Source: Clostridia bacterium
Lineage (GTDB): Bacteria; Bacillota; Clostridia; Oscillospirales; Acutalibacteraceae
Assembly (NCBI GenBank): GCA_017442445.1
Contig: JAFRZS010000194.1
Location: 1-7,525, forward strand
Direction: 5' to 3'
DNA: 7,525 nt
Below are positions 1 through 6,054 of the stretch, one piece after another. Position 1 is the first letter of the stretch, and the number at the start of each line of letters is the position of its first letter. Both the position numbers and the translations under genes were made by a program. The notes beneath the pieces were generated by a model. That model worked only from the letters and a program-made list of their open reading frames with translations, did not search any database and was not told where the DNA came from.

Positions 1-887
1 ACTCTTGGTATGCTGACTACGGTCACGGCGTATTGGGCGGAACATCTGACTATGAAACACCCATCAGCAATGTAGATGCTTTGGGCGGTCTCAGTGTTAT
101 CAACCATCCCGGCGAATACTCAAACGCAAGAGATGAAGATGATCCGGAAAAAGCTTACAACGAAGATTATTCATACTACATCAACAAGTATGCAGATGTT
201 CTTAACAGATATCATTCATGCCTCGGTATTGATATGAACTCAAAGGGCGACGGCAGAACAAGAAATGACCGTAAGCTCTGGGATATCCTCCTTGAGAGAT
301 TGGTTCCCACAGGCAGAAATGTTTACGGTATCTGCACAAGCGATGCTCACAAGATGAGTGCTATTGATACAGGTTGGATTACTTACTACACAAACAAGGA
401 TAATTCAGCTGATACACTTCGTGAATGTCTTGAAACAGGTTCATTCTTCGGCGGTGCAAGAAATATCGAAAATCAGAAAGAACTCGATTTCTTAGAAGCA
501 CAGCTCGGCAGAAAGCTCAGAAACGGCGGCGGAACATGGGAAGTAAAGGACAGCCTTAACCAGCCTATAGTTAAGAATGTTGCAGTTGATGAAGCTGAAG
601 ATACAATCACAATTGAAGCTGACAATTCACTCTTAGTATATTGGATAGCTAACGGTAAAGTTATCGCAACAGGCAACACAATTGACCTTGATGACCATTA
701 CTACAATGACGAAATCGGCAGCTATGTAAGAGCTGAAATTTTCGGTGAAGGCGGAATTGCTTATTCACAGCCCTTCATGCTTGACTACAACGGCGCTCCC
801 GCAGCAGAAGAAGTTCGTTTCTTCGACTGGAATGTAATCTGGAGAGTAATTAAAGAAGCTCTTCTTGGTGTAATCCAGGTAGCATAA
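1..887 (+). CDS. PHP-domain protein, putative metal-dependent phosphoesterase (3' part)
   Basis: The reading frame is open from base 3 to the TAA at 885-887 (294 residues), so the gene begins outside the window. The TTG at 33 is internal, since the frame continues upstream of it as SWYADYGHGV. Two PHP-type metal-binding motifs are visible: INHPGEY, with His at fragment residue 35, and TSDAHK, with Asp114 and His116, which matches the last PHP motif (D-x-H). The first motifs (HxH) would lie upstream and cannot be checked. After the PHP part comes a beta-rich segment (about residues 185-275) ending in YVRAEIFGEGGIAYSQPF, as in other PHP proteins with a C-terminal sandwich. A short hydrophobic, tryptophan-containing tail (FFDWNVIWRVIKEALLGVIQ) closes the protein. 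PHP proteins hydrolyse phosphoesters using a metal cluster; the substrate here is unknown. Whether it is secreted cannot be judged without the N-terminus. It converges on the lipoprotein gene that follows. Confidence 0.75.
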   Translation, partial: SWYADYGHGVLGGTSDYETPISNVDALGGLSVINHPGEYSNARDEDDPEKAYNEDYSYYINKYADVLNRYHSCLGIDMNSKGDGRTRNDRKLWDILLERLVPTGRNVYGICTSDAHKMSAIDTGWITYYTNKDNSADTLRECLETGSFFGGARNIENQKELDFLEAQLGRKLRNGGGTWEVKDSLNQPIVKNVAVDEAEDTITIEADNSLLVYWIANGKVIATGNTIDLDDHYYNDEIGSYVRAEIFGEGGIAYSQPFMLDYNGAPAAEEVRFFDWNVIWRVIKEALLGVIQVA

Positions 888-916
888 TTTCGAGGACCGT
901 ATAAAACGAATAGAAT

Positions 917-956
917 AAGGGATTCTTACAGGTGAAAAAGCCTGTGAGAATCCCTT
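917..956 (+). repeat. Conserved hairpin element, copy 1 (3' of the PHP gene)
   Basis: The left arm AAGGGATTCTTACAGG (917-932) pairs with the right arm CCTGTGAGAATCCCTT (941-956) over 16 bp with a single G-U pair. The loop is TGAAAAAG. It starts 29 nt after the PHP stop codon. No T-run follows it on either strand, so it is not a textbook terminator by itself. A related hairpin lies at 2726-2767, in the same orientation relative to its own upstream gene. It could be a 3'-UTR stability element, a weak terminator, or a small palindromic repeat family. Confidence 0.7.
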
Positions 957-972
957 GAAATTTAAGTATAAG

Positions 973-1008
973 AAACACGGTATAGTAGTTTTACTATACC
1001 GTGTTTTT
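973..1008 (+). terminator. Intrinsic terminator, probably bidirectional
   Basis: The arms AAACACGGTATAGTA (973-987) and TACTATACCGTGTTT (992-1006) form a perfect 15-bp stem around a GTTT loop, and the T-run continues to 1008. It ends the PHP transcript on the + strand. Read on the - strand, the stem is followed by a T-rich stretch (CTTATACTT), so it may also end the convergent lipoprotein transcript. Confidence 0.85.
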
Positions 1009-1052
1009 GTAATTCTGATAAACCTTATACCGATTATTTTTTTCGTTTAATT

Positions 1053-2516
1053 TTAGCCGATATCCTTTGTCAACTCAGCAACAAGAGATGTGTTGCGTAC
1101 CATTGAAATGTTGTTTACAAATAAAACATCTTTAGCGCCTACCTGTGATGCATAGCTCATAATGTTTCCGCTCCAGTGACGGTAGTCGATTTCGTAAAGT
1201 GTGCTGTAATGGTCAACAAGGTATGATACTAATGCGTTGCCGTAGGATTCCTTAACAAAAACACATACGGAACCGTCTGTAACTGCGGGATTTTTATAAA
1301 CTGTAAGAGCATTGTCACCGCCCGCAAAGGTTGAATATTTCAGGTTTGAAGGATAATCAGAGACATCGTAGATAACCTGCCAATTGAATGTATTGCCACT
1401 TGCTTCGGTGATTGTCATATCAATATTGTTCACGGGGCAGTAAGCATAAATTGTATCTGAGGCAATCTGAGGATCATGGTTACAGCTGTTGTTATAAAGC
1501 GCACCAAGGAATCCGTCAAATGTTTTTTGTTCACGCTGTGAAAGTGTGTAGGGTGTGATACCTTTTGCCTTGCACCAGCTTTCGTATGCATAATAAGCTG
1601 CTGTGCCTGTCCAATGGAAGTCAGATTTGAAATAGAGATATTCGTCTCTGTGTTTCATAAGAGTATCAAAGCATTCAACTTTAACAACGCTGTCATCAAT
1701 CTGCTTATAAATATCTCGGATTGTTTCACCCTGATTTAAATAGCTGCTAACCTTGGATTGAAGGTCATCAGGGAAGCATATGCCGTAAGCATTGGGAGCA
1801 ATCATTGTATATACATTTATGTTTGAATTCTTAGCGGCAGAAGCTGCGTTGTTGATAGCCTTTGCATAGTTTGCGGCATCATCTCTGTCATAGTGTACTA
1901 CCTCAAAGGCGGTGTCACCGACACGGTAAACTCCGTTGCCGTAATCATAATATGTTCCGTCGGCACTTTTTAAAACGGGGTAACCGCTTTCACTGCCGAC
2001 AGTTTGCAAAGGCTGAGATTCTGTTTCGGTTTCCTCTTCACCGTTGGGCGTTTCAGCAGCGCCGTCTATAATTGCCTGTGCATTTTCTGCATCGTTTGTT
2101 ACGCACAGGATAATATATTCATTCTGTGTCCAGATAATAGCTTTGTCAAATTTCTTTGCCTGATCGGGAGCGTAGCTTAAGAATTGGCTGTGAAGCTCCG
2201 ATACAAATGCTTCAACAGATTTAACTGCATCGTCTGAATCTTTTTTGTCAGCGAGAGTTATCAATACAAGCTTATCTGCGATATATCCGCTTGCGGCATA
2301 AAATTTTATTTCAGCGCCATCGGGCATATCTCTGAAGTATAAAGCACCGCTTTCACCTGCGTCCTCTAACGGACTTTCGTAGCTTACATTGTTAAGAAGT
2401 GATTGGAAAAGTTCCTCAGCATCAACATTTTTTGAATTGCCGCAACCGAAGGTCAGAAGCAACATAACAAGAGCGAGGACAGATGCTGTCAAGCGAGTAA
2501 ACAAAGTTTTTTTCAT
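1053..2516 (-). CDS. Lipoprotein fusing DUF4358-like and DHHW (AlgX-like SGNH) domains
   Basis: The protein has 487 residues from the ATG at 2516. A GTG at 2528 is in frame but lies inside the ribosome binding site AAGGGTG, which is 9 nt before the ATG, so the ATG is preferred. The N-terminus is a lipoprotein signal: KK at 2-3, a hydrophobic stretch, then LLTFGC with the lipidated Cys at 25. Residues about 33-152 resemble DUF4358 (ending IIWTQNEYIILCVTNDAENAQ). An acidic linker follows (about 157-167). Residues about 180-487 resemble the DHHW family, related to the SGNH O-acetyltransferases AlgX/AlgJ. Its signature FKSDFHWT (Asp299, His301) has Phe where the family name has His. KESYGN carries a candidate catalytic Ser424, and HYSTLYEIDYRHW is the typical late motif. 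The likely site is the outer face of the membrane, and a role in acyl or acetyl modification of a surface polymer is inferred. No MBOAT partner gene is visible in the window. It is transcribed alone from its own promoter. Confidence 0.8.
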   Translation of the reverse strand: MKKTLFTRLTASVLALVMLLLTFGCGNSKNVDAEELFQSLLNNVSYESPLEDAGESGALYFRDMPDGAEIKFYAASGYIADKLVLITLADKKDSDDAVKSVEAFVSELHSQFLSYAPDQAKKFDKAIIWTQNEYIILCVTNDAENAQAIIDGAAETPNGEEETETESQPLQTVGSESGYPVLKSADGTYYDYGNGVYRVGDTAFEVVHYDRDDAANYAKAINNAASAAKNSNINVYTMIAPNAYGICFPDDLQSKVSSYLNQGETIRDIYKQIDDSVVKVECFDTLMKHRDEYLYFKSDFHWTGTAAYYAYESWCKAKGITPYTLSQREQKTFDGFLGALYNNSCNHDPQIASDTIYAYCPVNNIDMTITEASGNTFNWQVIYDVSDYPSNLKYSTFAGGDNALTVYKNPAVTDGSVCVFVKESYGNALVSYLVDHYSTLYEIDYRHWSGNIMSYASQVGAKDVLFVNNISMVRNTSLVAELTKDIG

Positions 2517-2525
2517 AAGATAATT

Positions 2526-2532
2526 CACCCTT
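2526..2532 (-). promoter_or_regulatory. RBS that sets the lipoprotein start
   Basis: AAGGGTG on the - strand lies 9 nt before the ATG at 2516. It overlaps the alternative GTG (2528), which would leave that start without a usable ribosome binding site. Confidence 0.75.
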
Positions 2533-2560
2533 AAAAAATAAAATTTTTTATACCGCTAAT

Positions 2561-2589
2561 ATTCTACAATAATTGACACAGTTTTTCAA
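2561..2589 (-). promoter_or_regulatory. Sigma-A-type promoter of the DUF4358-DHHW lipoprotein gene
   Basis: On the - strand the -35 box TTGAAA (2589-2584) and the -10 box TAGAAT (2566-2561) are separated by exactly 17 nt. Each matches the consensus at five of six bases. Transcription would begin near 2553, leaving a leader of about 40 nt that contains the ribosome binding site. The sequence upstream is A/T-rich, which could act as an UP element. Confidence 0.7.
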
Positions 2590-2725
2590 GCGTGAGAGCA
2601 GGTTTTTAAAAATATTTTTTCATGCTGACCGTTTACCTATACATATCTCTCATTTTGATGAAAATTTTTCAGAAAAGAGCAGAAAAAACTGAGATGTAAA
2701 AAACGAAAATTTTCACAGTTCAGCT
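2590..2725. other. A/T-rich non-coding stretch between the lipoprotein promoter and the operon-end hairpin
   Basis: No gene is seen. The stretch is rich in A and T runs and contains the short palindrome GAAAATTTTC (2705-2714) and a near copy (GAAAATTTTTC, about 2660-2670). These may be protein sites, UP-element sequence, or simply a result of the base composition. Confidence 0.35.
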
Positions 2726-2767
2726 TTAAGGGGTTCTGTAGGCTTTTACACCTGCAGAACCCCTTAA
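2726..2767 (-). repeat. Conserved hairpin element, copy 2 (3' of the six-gene operon)
   Basis: On the - strand, arm TTAAGGGGTTCTGCAGG (2767-2751), loop TGTAAAAG and arm CCTACAGAACCCCTTAA (2742-2726) form a 17-bp stem with one G-U pair. It lies 58 nt after the nitroreductase stop and is the best candidate for the end of the operon transcript. The sequence beyond the stem (AGCTGAACTG) is not a T-run, so intrinsic termination would be weak. It resembles the hairpin at 917-956 in arms and loop. Confidence 0.7.
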
Positions 2768-2825
2768 TCTATGCGGTTTTATACGATCTTCGCTTTTTTT
2801 ACATCCTCAATGATTTGTTTTTGTT

Positions 2826-3353
2826 TTAAATTGTCTTTGAAAGCTCGTCAAGGCTTTTGCGCTTTTTGTCTCTGAGCTTGTCATCATCTTTGGGATATCC
2901 GACGGTTATTACCAGACGGACAGGATATTTCAGGTCACAGATTTCTTGAATTTTATCTGAGTCAAGCCAACCTAAAATGCAAGTACCGAGACCCTGTACC
3001 GTTGCTTCTGCCGTGAGATATGCACTTGCGATACCGATGTCAATTGAACGATAGTCGTTTTTCTTGAGCTTTGAGCCGACTGCGGCAGTTTTCACATAAG
3101 GCATTTCCGATATTACAATAGCAACGGGTGCCTGTGTTGCAAACTTGTTCATACCCATGCTCATTGTAGCTTTTTCGACCTCTTTCGCTTTTTCGCCCTT
3201 GCAAACGGTCAGGAAATAGGGCTGTCCGTTACAGGCGGAGGGTGAAAGTCTTACCGCTTCCAATACAGCATCAATTTTTTCTTGCTCAACCTCTTTATCG
3301 GGATTGTAGCTTCTGCAGGATTGTCTTGTGTTTATAATTTCTGAAAAATTCAT
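2826..3353 (-). CDS. Small nitroreductase-family flavoprotein
   Basis: This 175-residue FMN-dependent oxidoreductase belongs to the nitroreductase family, near the lower end of family length. Visible family features, in order, are RQSCRSY (10-16; the R-x-S-x-R FMN-phosphate pattern, with Cys at 13), SPSACNGQPYFL (37-48; the SPS-x-x-N-x-QP motif with Asn42 and Gln44), DIGIAS (105-110), GLGTCILGW (121-129, flavin side) and VGYPKDDDK (151-159), then a basic KKRKSLDEL tail typical of the family. These enzymes use NAD(P)H to reduce nitro compounds, quinones or other acceptors; the physiological substrate cannot be read from the sequence. It is probably cytoplasmic and homodimeric. AGGAG lies 6 nt before the ATG at 3353. 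It is the last gene of the operon, 28 nt after the CinA-like gene. Confidence 0.88.
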   Translation of the reverse strand: MNFSEIINTRQSCRSYNPDKEVEQEKIDAVLEAVRLSPSACNGQPYFLTVCKGEKAKEVEKATMSMGMNKFATQAPVAIVISEMPYVKTAAVGSKLKKNDYRSIDIGIASAYLTAEATVQGLGTCILGWLDSDKIQEICDLKYPVRLVITVGYPKDDDKLRDKKRKSLDELSKTI

Positions 3354-3381
3354 AATTTTCTCCTATACAGATGATGTGACA

Positions 3382-4524
3382 TCAGCCCCAGAAAAGCCAA
3401 ACATACAAGGCGGCAAGAATACCGACACCGATGAGGGCAAGAGTTACTCGGATAGCCGTACCGATTTTTCTTTTTCTTGTATTTCTTTCAAGCTCTGTAC
3501 TTAATTCTGCTGCGCCTTTTTTGGAATAATCCGCGCCACTCTTTTTTGATTCAAAGCGGTGAACAGCTTTTTCATGAAGCAAAGAAAATGCTGTGCTGAT
3601 TGCAGAAGAAACAAGCTTTTCTGCAGGTTCATTTTCTTCTCCGTAAATTTTTGCAACCTTTGCGCTTTCTTCATCGGCGATTGCAACATACATGAAGTAT
3701 GTACCGTTATTATCAGCTTCACTCTTGAGAACATTTGAAATTGCAACACCGTAGTTAACTTTTTCCTGACTGTCACGAGCACCGATAGCAAGGTCGATAA
3801 CATACTGCTTCACATCGGAAGTTTCGCGGTCTTTGTAGTAGTCAGAAAAGAAAACTACATCTTCGGCATGAGGGATTTTACTGCAGCCGTCTTTTACAAA
3901 TGCTGCAGGCTTCGTAGCTGCAAATGCTGCGATTGACTCAGACTGTCTGAGCCCGAAAACACCCTTTGTAATTGCTTCGTAATATTCCGAGTCTGTTTCT
4001 TCCTTGATTACCTCTTTGGTTGAAGTAAGTCCTAAAGTATCGGACATAAAACTCAGAAGCTGTGTATCCAGAATGTGTTCAAGCTTTCTTGTTCCGAGGG
4101 GGACGAGAATGAGCCACTGATTACCGGAATTAAATGCGAAACCTGAGAACAAACCGTTATCGGAAGCAAGGTCAATTGCGCCGACAGGCATTGTTGCGTG
4201 TTCGTTGCGTTCTTCTTCACTTGTTCTTGAACTTGCAACGGAAATGAGAGAACGGATATTCTCGTTTACTTCCGTCGGCAAGGATAAAGCTTTTGCAAGA
4301 ATCTTTTTTGTTGCGAGATATACAGATGTTTCCGCACCGACAAAGACAACGTCGTGATTTTTGAAGGCTTCGGAAAGATCAGCTAAAAATGTTCTGGGGT
4401 CATTGGATCTTTTGAAGTCTTCAGGCTTATCAAAGTAACCTGAAAGTGCATCGTAAATCAAGCGCTGTGAAACATCAAGGCTTAATGAAGAAGTAGTATC
4501 CAATGACAGAAATTTAATTTTCAT
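3382..4524 (-). CDS. Tail-anchored, degenerate CinA-like protein (putative pseudoenzyme)
   Basis: The protein has 380 residues and starts at the ATG at 4524, with AAGGA 10 nt upstream. It is not recognisable by any intact motif, but its order of segments follows full-length CinA. The opening MKIKFLSLDTTSSLSLDVSQ resembles the MoCF-like N-terminus. NHDVVFVGAETSVYLATKKI (56-75) falls where CinA has its TGGLGPT-DD motif, which is lost here. NEHATMPVGAIDLASDNG (107-124), then a glycine-rich turn and LILVPLG (138-144), match CinA's N-x-x-QA-x-P-x-GA and ILLPG-P region. Residues about 180-322 follow the PncC domain: AATKPAAFV (202-210) replaces ESCTGG, VAISNVLK (260-267) replaces ITGIAGP, and GTYFMYVAIAD (274-284) matches G-T-V-Y-I-A-L-A. 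The end is basic (RNTRKRK, 347-353) followed by one membrane helix (357-378), giving a tail anchor with the body in the cytoplasm. The CinA relationship is inferred by eye and catalysis is unlikely. An unrelated membrane protein remains possible. Confidence 0.55.
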   Translation of the reverse strand: MKIKFLSLDTTSSLSLDVSQRLIYDALSGYFDKPEDFKRSNDPRTFLADLSEAFKNHDVVFVGAETSVYLATKKILAKALSLPTEVNENIRSLISVASSRTSEEERNEHATMPVGAIDLASDNGLFSGFAFNSGNQWLILVPLGTRKLEHILDTQLLSFMSDTLGLTSTKEVIKEETDSEYYEAITKGVFGLRQSESIAAFAATKPAAFVKDGCSKIPHAEDVVFFSDYYKDRETSDVKQYVIDLAIGARDSQEKVNYGVAISNVLKSEADNNGTYFMYVAIADEESAKVAKIYGEENEPAEKLVSSAISTAFSLLHEKAVHRFESKKSGADYSKKGAAELSTELERNTRKRKIGTAIRVTLALIGVGILAALYVWLFWG

Positions 4525-4555
4525 GAATTACAAATCCTTTCTCTTTCAATATACA

Positions 4556-5578
4556 TCAGGGATTCCATTGTTCAGAATTTTTATACGGATTATCTGTACC
4601 CTTTTCGTCATACCAAGCCTGAGGATATCTCGGACTTGAGTTATAATATGCTTTTTCGACATCAACATTTTCGCTTTCGTTCGGTCTGACCATACGGGCG
4701 ACAATGACAAGACGCGCATCGTCAAAATCGTATATGCAGGTTGAAAGTGTCAGAAGCTTGTCACCGGGCTGAACATCAACACCTGTTTCATAAAGTGAAC
4801 GCTCCTTTATTTCCTGACCGAAGCGATGTACCTGTGAATCTGAAAGCTCGGTATCGTAATATTCAAATATAAATCCGTTATCGTCAGATTTCTTTGAATT
4901 TGTTATAAATACAGAGCAGATCTTCCATTTATAATCTTTAAATAAAGTGTTGTATTCAATTATAGGTGATTTTTTGAATGTGTCAAGGGAACGGTAGTTC
5001 TTGAGTTTGCCGAAAAGGATACCCGAATTGATATTGTGACCGTAGATTACGGTGTTGTTATCAAGGTTTAACATCTCGTTGCGACAGTCAACAAAGAGTG
5101 TACCGTTTCTCGTGTATTTTTTCTGGAAATCCTTTGTGAGATAATCAATATTGTCTTTTGACCTGACGACAGCCATATCAACATTGGCACCGGGAATTTT
5201 AAGCCAACCTGCAAAGTCTTCGTTCATAGCATAAAGGTCAGCGTATTTAATCTGCATTCTGTCGGGGAACTCAACATCTTTGTATTTATTCTCAACTTCC
5301 TTGCGGGTTTTGTAACCGCTTCCGTTTTCAAGAAGGTCAACCTGTTCGGAAATCTGTTGATTTACGATATAGGGTTCAACAACGAAATTTGCAACAAGAT
5401 AACCTCCGCTGATGAGCATAGCAAAAACCGAAACAATAAGCAGACTCTTTCGGACAATTTCTTTCACTGTGTCGCCCTTCCACGGTATGAAAGATTTAAA
5501 AAATCTTTTCACGGCAGGTTCTTTTTCTTCAACACTTGTCAGCAGTTCGGAAATTTCTTCACTTTTTTTCATTGCCAA
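4556..5578 (-). CDS. srtB: Class B sortase
   Basis: This 340-residue membrane transpeptidase cuts a sorting signal in surface proteins and joins them to the cell wall. A cytoplasmic N-terminus of about 44 residues is followed by one membrane helix (45-68) and the external sortase fold. The class B entry pattern NEDFAGWLKIPGANVDMAVV (119-138) is clear. The catalytic residues are visible: His181 in VIYGHN, Cys281 in TLSTC and Arg289 in DFDDARLVIVAR. The C-terminal NSSPRYPQAWYDEKG extension is usual for clostridial members. The start is probably TTG (5578), 8 nt after GAGGTG; an ATG two codons later (5572) is the alternative but is 14 nt from that site. It begins 2 nt after the pncC-type stop. 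No substrate with a sorting signal is in the window. Confidence 0.92.
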   Translation of the reverse strand: MAMKKSEEISELLTSVEEKEPAVKRFFKSFIPWKGDTVKEIVRKSLLIVSVFAMLISGGYLVANFVVEPYIVNQQISEQVDLLENGSGYKTRKEVENKYKDVEFPDRMQIKYADLYAMNEDFAGWLKIPGANVDMAVVRSKDNIDYLTKDFQKKYTRNGTLFVDCRNEMLNLDNNTVIYGHNINSGILFGKLKNYRSLDTFKKSPIIEYNTLFKDYKWKICSVFITNSKKSDDNGFIFEYYDTELSDSQVHRFGQEIKERSLYETGVDVQPGDKLLTLSTCIYDFDDARLVIVARMVRPNESENVDVEKAYYNSSPRYPQAWYDEKGTDNPYKNSEQWNP

Positions 5579-5580
5579 TA

Positions 5581-6054
5581 TTATCTCACCTCTTTCAGTA
5601 TCATTTCAAGCGCACAATCCGATGCGCTCAGACGGTTTTTGTCACGGTCAGAGCAACCGGTTGTAAGCTTTGTACAATTAACTTTATCTTCATATGCTAA
5701 AGCTATATATATAAGACCTGCAGGTTTGCCGTTTTCTGAGGGATCGGGCCCTGCAATTCCTGTTATGCCGATTCCGATATCGTCACCGACAATTTTTCTG
5801 ACACCGAGTGCCATCTGCTTCGCAACCTCTGAGTCAACGGCACCGTTTTGTTTTATGATTTCAGAGTCAACGCCTAAAACTTTAACCTTTACCTCGTTGG
5901 AATACGAAACAACACCGCAACAGAATACCTGTGATGCACCGCTGACATCTGTTATGCGTTTCGCAACAAGTCCCCCTGTGCAGGATTCTGCAAATGCGAC
6001 AGTAAGATTTTTTTCGGTAAGCAGTTTTACAACCGACTCTTCAAGCTTTTTCAA
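5581..6054 (-). CDS. pncC: Stand-alone CinA C-domain, NMN amidohydrolase (PncC type)
   Basis: The 157 residues make up the C-terminal CinA domain only. Members of this family deamidate nicotinamide mononucleotide to nicotinate mononucleotide and ammonia, recycling the NMN made by NAD-consuming reactions such as DNA ligation. The signature motifs are intact: AESCTGG (22-28) with the presumed nucleophile Ser24, GVVSYSNEVK (47-56), GIGITGIAGPDP (94-105) and KPAGLIYIALA (110-120). The start is TTG at 6054, directly after the thiI stop codon, with GAGGGA 6 nt upstream inside thiI; no ATG lies near the N-terminus. Many bacteria carry this domain fused behind a MoCF-like domain in one CinA protein. 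Here it is separate, and a CinA-like protein with degraded motifs is encoded one gene further on. It is cytoplasmic. Confidence 0.9.
   Translation of the reverse strand: MKKLEESVVKLLTEKNLTVAFAESCTGGLVAKRITDVSGASQVFCCGVVSYSNEVKVKVLGVDSEIIKQNGAVDSEVAKQMALGVRKIVGDDIGIGITGIAGPDPSENGKPAGLIYIALAYEDKVNCTKLTTGCSDRDKNRLSASDCALEMILKEVR
5587..5592 (-). promoter_or_regulatory. RBS of the sortase gene, inside the pncC-type gene
   Basis: GAGGTG on the - strand overlaps the last codons of the pncC-type gene. The 8-nt spacing to TTG (5578), against 14 nt to ATG (5572), favours the TTG start. Confidence 0.65.

Noticed and set aside
2528..2528. GTG at 2528 as the lipoprotein start
   Set aside because: It overlaps the ribosome binding site. 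The ATG at 2516 has correct spacing and gives a standard MKK signal peptide start.
2573..2578. TTGACA on the + strand as a -35 box for a rightward promoter
   Set aside because: No -10-like sequence lies about 17 nt downstream and no + strand gene follows; it falls in the spacer of the leftward promoter.
2767..2840. Open - strand frame after the nitroreductase stop (NLKQKQIIEDVKKAKIV), possible frameshifted C-terminus or small gene
   Set aside because: The nitroreductase already ends with a normal family tail. The short frame has no start codon with a ribosome binding site, and its lysine-rich make-up is expected from A-rich DNA.
3372..3384. Palindrome TGATGT-G-ACATCA overlapping the stop codon of the CinA-like gene, possible operator
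   Set aside because: It has 6-bp arms and a 1-nt centre, so it cannot form an RNA hairpin. It occurs once, with no promoter nearby; chance is a sufficient explanation.
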